DNA of 64,000 bases from Acidovorax sp. NB1. Its GTDB lineage: Bacteria; Pseudomonadota; Gammaproteobacteria; Burkholderiales; Burkholderiaceae_C. Below, piece by piece: positions 61,813 to 64,000 of this stretch. Each line of letters begins with the position of its first letter. Positions within the stretch are counted from its first letter, which is position 1. The DNA is taken from contig NZ_BJHU01000058.1 in NCBI RefSeq assembly GCF_005405905.1, forward strand, positions 52,463 to 116,462. The letters are read 5' to 3'. Below the pieces are notes generated by a model, which had not been told where the DNA came from, searched no databases, and was given only the letters and a program-made list of their open reading frames with translations. Position numbers and translations under genes: made by a program.

Positions 61813-63189
61813 ATGAAAGCAACCAAAGGTCGCAACGTAGTGGTGGTCGGTACCCAGTGGGGCGACGAAGGCAAAGGCAAGTTGGTCGATTGGCTGACGG
61901 AAAGCGCGCAAGGCGTTGTGCGTTTCCAGGGGGGGCATAACGCGGGGCATACGCTGGTGATCAATGGCGTGAAGACAGCGCTGCATCTGATCCCGAGCGG
62001 CATCATGCGCCCCGGGGTCAAGTGCTACATCGGCAACGGGGTGGTGCTGTCTGCGGCGAAGTTGTTCGAAGAAATCGAAGGGTTGGAAAAGGCGGGTGTC
62101 GAAGTCCGTTCGCGCCTGCGAATCAGTGAGGCCTGCCCACTGATCCTGCCTTTCCACGCCGCGATTGACGTGGCCCGTGAGGCTGCGCGGGAGCAAGGTG
62201 GCACCGAGAAGATCGGGACCACCGGCCGTGGCATTGGCCCCGCCTATGAAGACAAGATCGCGCGCCGCGCGCTGCGCGTGCAGGATCTGAAGTACCCCGA
62301 ACGTTTTGCATCCAAGCTGCGCGAGCTGCTGGATCTGCACAACCATGTGCTCACCAGCTATCTGGGGTCTGCCAAATTCGTCTTTGGCGATGCGCTCCGG
62401 CCTTACATCCAGGATGGCAAGGTGCAGTTTGATGTGGTGTATGCCGAAGCCATGCGCCATGCTGAACTGCTCAAGCCCATGATGGCGGATGTCTCTCGCG
62501 AGTTGAATGACGCTCATCAGGCGGGTGCCAATCTGCTGTTCGAAGGGGCGCAAGGAACGCTGCTTGATGTGGACCACGGTACCTATCCCTATGTCACATC
62601 GAGCAACTGCGTGGCGGGGAATGCGGCCGCAGGCTCGGGCGTGGGGCCGGGCATGCTGCACTACATCCTTGGCATTACCAAGGCATACTGCACGCGGGTG
62701 GGTGGTGGACCTTTCCCAACGGAGCTGGATTGGGAAGTGCCAGGAACCCCTGGCTATCACATGAGCACGGTGGGTGCTGAAAAGGGCGTGACCACGGGCC
62801 GCAGCCGCCGTTGTGGTTGGTTCGATGCAGCGCTGCTCAAGCGCAGTGCCCAGGTCAATGGTCTTTCGGGTCTGTGCATTACCAAGCTGGATGTGCTTGA
62901 TGGATTGACCGAGCTGTTGTTGTGCACCGGCTACGAGCTGGATGGCGAACGCATTGACTTGCTGCCCATGGGCGCGGAAGACATTGCTCGTTGCACTCCC
63001 ATCTACGAGACGCTGCCAGGTTGGAGCGAATCCACTGTGGGTGTGACCGACTACGCAAAGCTGCCAGAAAGCGCTCGCCGCTACCTGGAGCGTATTGAGC
63101 AGGTGACGGGTGTTCCCATCGACATGATTTCGACCAGCCCAGATCGCGACCACACGATCATGATGCGTCACCCCTATGTCGCCAGCTGA
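61813..63189 (+). CDS. purA: Adenylosuccinate synthetase
   Basis: A 458-residue enzyme making adenylosuccinate from IMP, aspartate and GTP. Motifs: GTQWGDEGKGKLVDWL (catalytic Asp and P-loop), GGHNAGHT, EGAQGTLLDVDHGTYPYVTS and TTGRSRRCGWFD. Slightly longer than the E. coli enzyme (432). Confidence 0.98.
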   Translation: MKATKGRNVVVVGTQWGDEGKGKLVDWLTESAQGVVRFQGGHNAGHTLVINGVKTALHLIPSGIMRPGVKCYIGNGVVLSAAKLFEEIEGLEKAGVEVRSRLRISEACPLILPFHAAIDVAREAAREQGGTEKIGTTGRGIGPAYEDKIARRALRVQDLKYPERFASKLRELLDLHNHVLTSYLGSAKFVFGDALRPYIQDGKVQFDVVYAEAMRHAELLKPMMADVSRELNDAHQAGANLLFEGAQGTLLDVDHGTYPYVTSSNCVAGNAAAGSGVGPGMLHYILGITKAYCTRVGGGPFPTELDWEVPGTPGYHMSTVGAEKGVTTGRSRRCGWFDAALLKRSAQVNGLSGLCITKLDVLDGLTELLLCTGYELDGERIDLLPMGAEDIARCTPIYETLPGWSESTVGVTDYAKLPESARRYLERIEQVTGVPIDMISTSPDRDHTIMMRHPYVAS

Positions 63190-63249
63190 CCCGCTGGGTT
63201 ACCTTGCCTCTGTTGTCTTAACCGCCACCACCTATTCAGGAGCCATTCC

Positions 63250-63774
63250 ATGTTGACCGAAGACGGAAAACACCTCTATGTCAGCTACGACGAGTACCAC
63301 AGCCTCATCGAGAAACTGGCTCTCAAGGTGCACCAGTCGGGGTGGGCATTCGACACGATTTTGTGTCTTGCCCGTGGTGGTCTGCGTCCTGGTGACATCC
63401 TGAGTCGCATCTTTGATAAGCCTTTGGCCATCATGTCTACCAGCTCCTACCGCGCCGAGGCGGGTACGGTTCAAGGGCACCTCGACATCGCACGTTTCAT
63501 TACGACGCCGAAGGGTGAGATTGCCGGAAAAGTGCTGTTGGTGGACGATCTGGCTGACTCTGGGCACACACTGCATGCAGTGATCAACATGCTCAAGACC
63601 AACTATGCTCCGATCACTGAACTGCGCAGTGCCGTGATCTGGACCAAGGGGTTGTCAACATTCACGCCGGACTACTCTGTGGAGTTTTTGCCGACAAACC
63701 CCTGGATCCATCAGCCGTTTGAGGGCTACGATAGCTTGGGGCCTGAAAAGCTGTTGGAGAAGTGGCGGGTTTGA
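63250..63774 (+). CDS. Phosphoribosyltransferase (hypoxanthine/xanthine-guanine type)
   Basis: A 174-residue type I PRTase. The PRPP motif is VLLVDDLADSGHTL and ILCLARGGLRPGDILSRI is the purine-PRT-like N-terminal loop. The position after purA suggests purine salvage, though substrate specificity is not readable. CAGGAG precedes the ATG. Confidence 0.88.
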   Translation: MLTEDGKHLYVSYDEYHSLIEKLALKVHQSGWAFDTILCLARGGLRPGDILSRIFDKPLAIMSTSSYRAEAGTVQGHLDIARFITTPKGEIAGKVLLVDDLADSGHTLHAVINMLKTNYAPITELRSAVIWTKGLSTFTPDYSVEFLPTNPWIHQPFEGYDSLGPEKLLEKWRV

Positions 63775-64000
63775 TGAGTGTGATGTGAAGTGCGAGATTT
63801 TTTCAAAGCCTCTCACTTCTTCCCTTCAACCCATGCTATAGTCGAGGGCTTCGCTTCTGAAGCACTTGTTTTGGCAATCTGATTGTCTGGTGCGGTGCTC
63901 GGTAGCTGGTGGTGATGCTCTTTGGGGTTGTGCTGCTGGTGATCGAAGAGGTTGAAGAAAAGTTTTGTCTTTGTGTCTGGGTGCTTAAAAACTCGGTATA
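63775..64000 (+). promoter_or_regulatory. Promoter and leader of a unit beyond the window, possibly an rRNA operon
   Basis: No gene is seen. An extended -10 TGCTATAGT (63834-63842) is followed by a GC-rich start region (CGAGGGCTTCGC). At about 63914-63922 TGCTCTTTG resembles the first half of a boxA antitermination motif (TGCTCTTTA). No good -35 was found. These traits suit a stable-RNA promoter, but the RNA itself lies outside. Confidence 0.4.

Overview
The window is GC-rich proteobacterial chromosome. Its gene content and order point to a betaproteobacterium of the Comamonadaceae, most like Acidovorax. Three observations support this: a NagR/NagAa/NagL set resembling the salicylate/gentisate genes of Ralstonia and Comamonadaceae; an intact betaproteobacterial housekeeping block from surE to purA; and many Bug (TctC-type) binding proteins. 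The species assignment is inference. No tRNA, rRNA body, CRISPR array, prophage or complete insertion sequence was recognised.

Layout. 1-2.5 kb is the edge of an aromatic-catabolism cluster: the 3' end of a maleylpyruvate isomerase, the reductase nagAa, and its divergent regulator nagR. 2.7-6.2 kb holds the divergent pair ppsR/ppsA, the kinase-pyrophosphorylase and its target PEP synthase. 6.25-8.7 kb is a two-gene sodium:solute symporter (DUF4212 plus a VC_2705-type carrier) with an EF-hand-like loop. 8.9-10.7 kb has an unknown protein, an FKBP, an HxlR-type regulator and a small TA-flanked inverted-repeat element. 10.7-15.1 kb is a LysR regulator divergent from an HMG-CoA-lyase-like / CaiB-type CoA-transferase / Bug operon. 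15.5-18.1 kb is a Bug protein followed by a chemoreceptor. 18.4-23.1 kb is dnaG-rpoD. 23.2-26 kb is a PotD-like binding protein coupled to a membrane diguanylate cyclase. 26-40.8 kb is accessory: acyl-CoA synthetase, AraC regulator with an AhpD-like protein, FMN-binding protein, TauE exporter, two more diguanylate cyclases, gamma-glutamyltransferase, PhoD phosphatase and a quinone oxidoreductase.

From 40.9 to 63.8 kb all genes lie on the plus strand with short gaps or overlaps: surE-pcm-nlpD-rluD-scpB-rluB-ndk-rlmN-pilW-rodZ-ispG-hisS-yfgM-bamB-der-hfq-hflX-hflK-hflC-DUF2065-hisZ-purA-phosphoribosyltransferase. This is core cell biology: envelope assembly, rRNA/tRNA modification, isoprenoid and purine synthesis, and protease and RNA quality control. 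The last 220 bases look like a promoter and leader for something beyond the window.

The most unusual themes are: (i) two places where an orphan periplasmic binding protein is paired with a membrane signalling protein instead of a transporter (Bug + chemoreceptor, PotD-like + diguanylate cyclase); (ii) three diguanylate cyclases within about 15 kb; (iii) a dispersed intergenic repeat with seven copies here, four of them between convergent genes; and (iv) a small inverted-repeat element that appears to have landed exactly in a stop codon.
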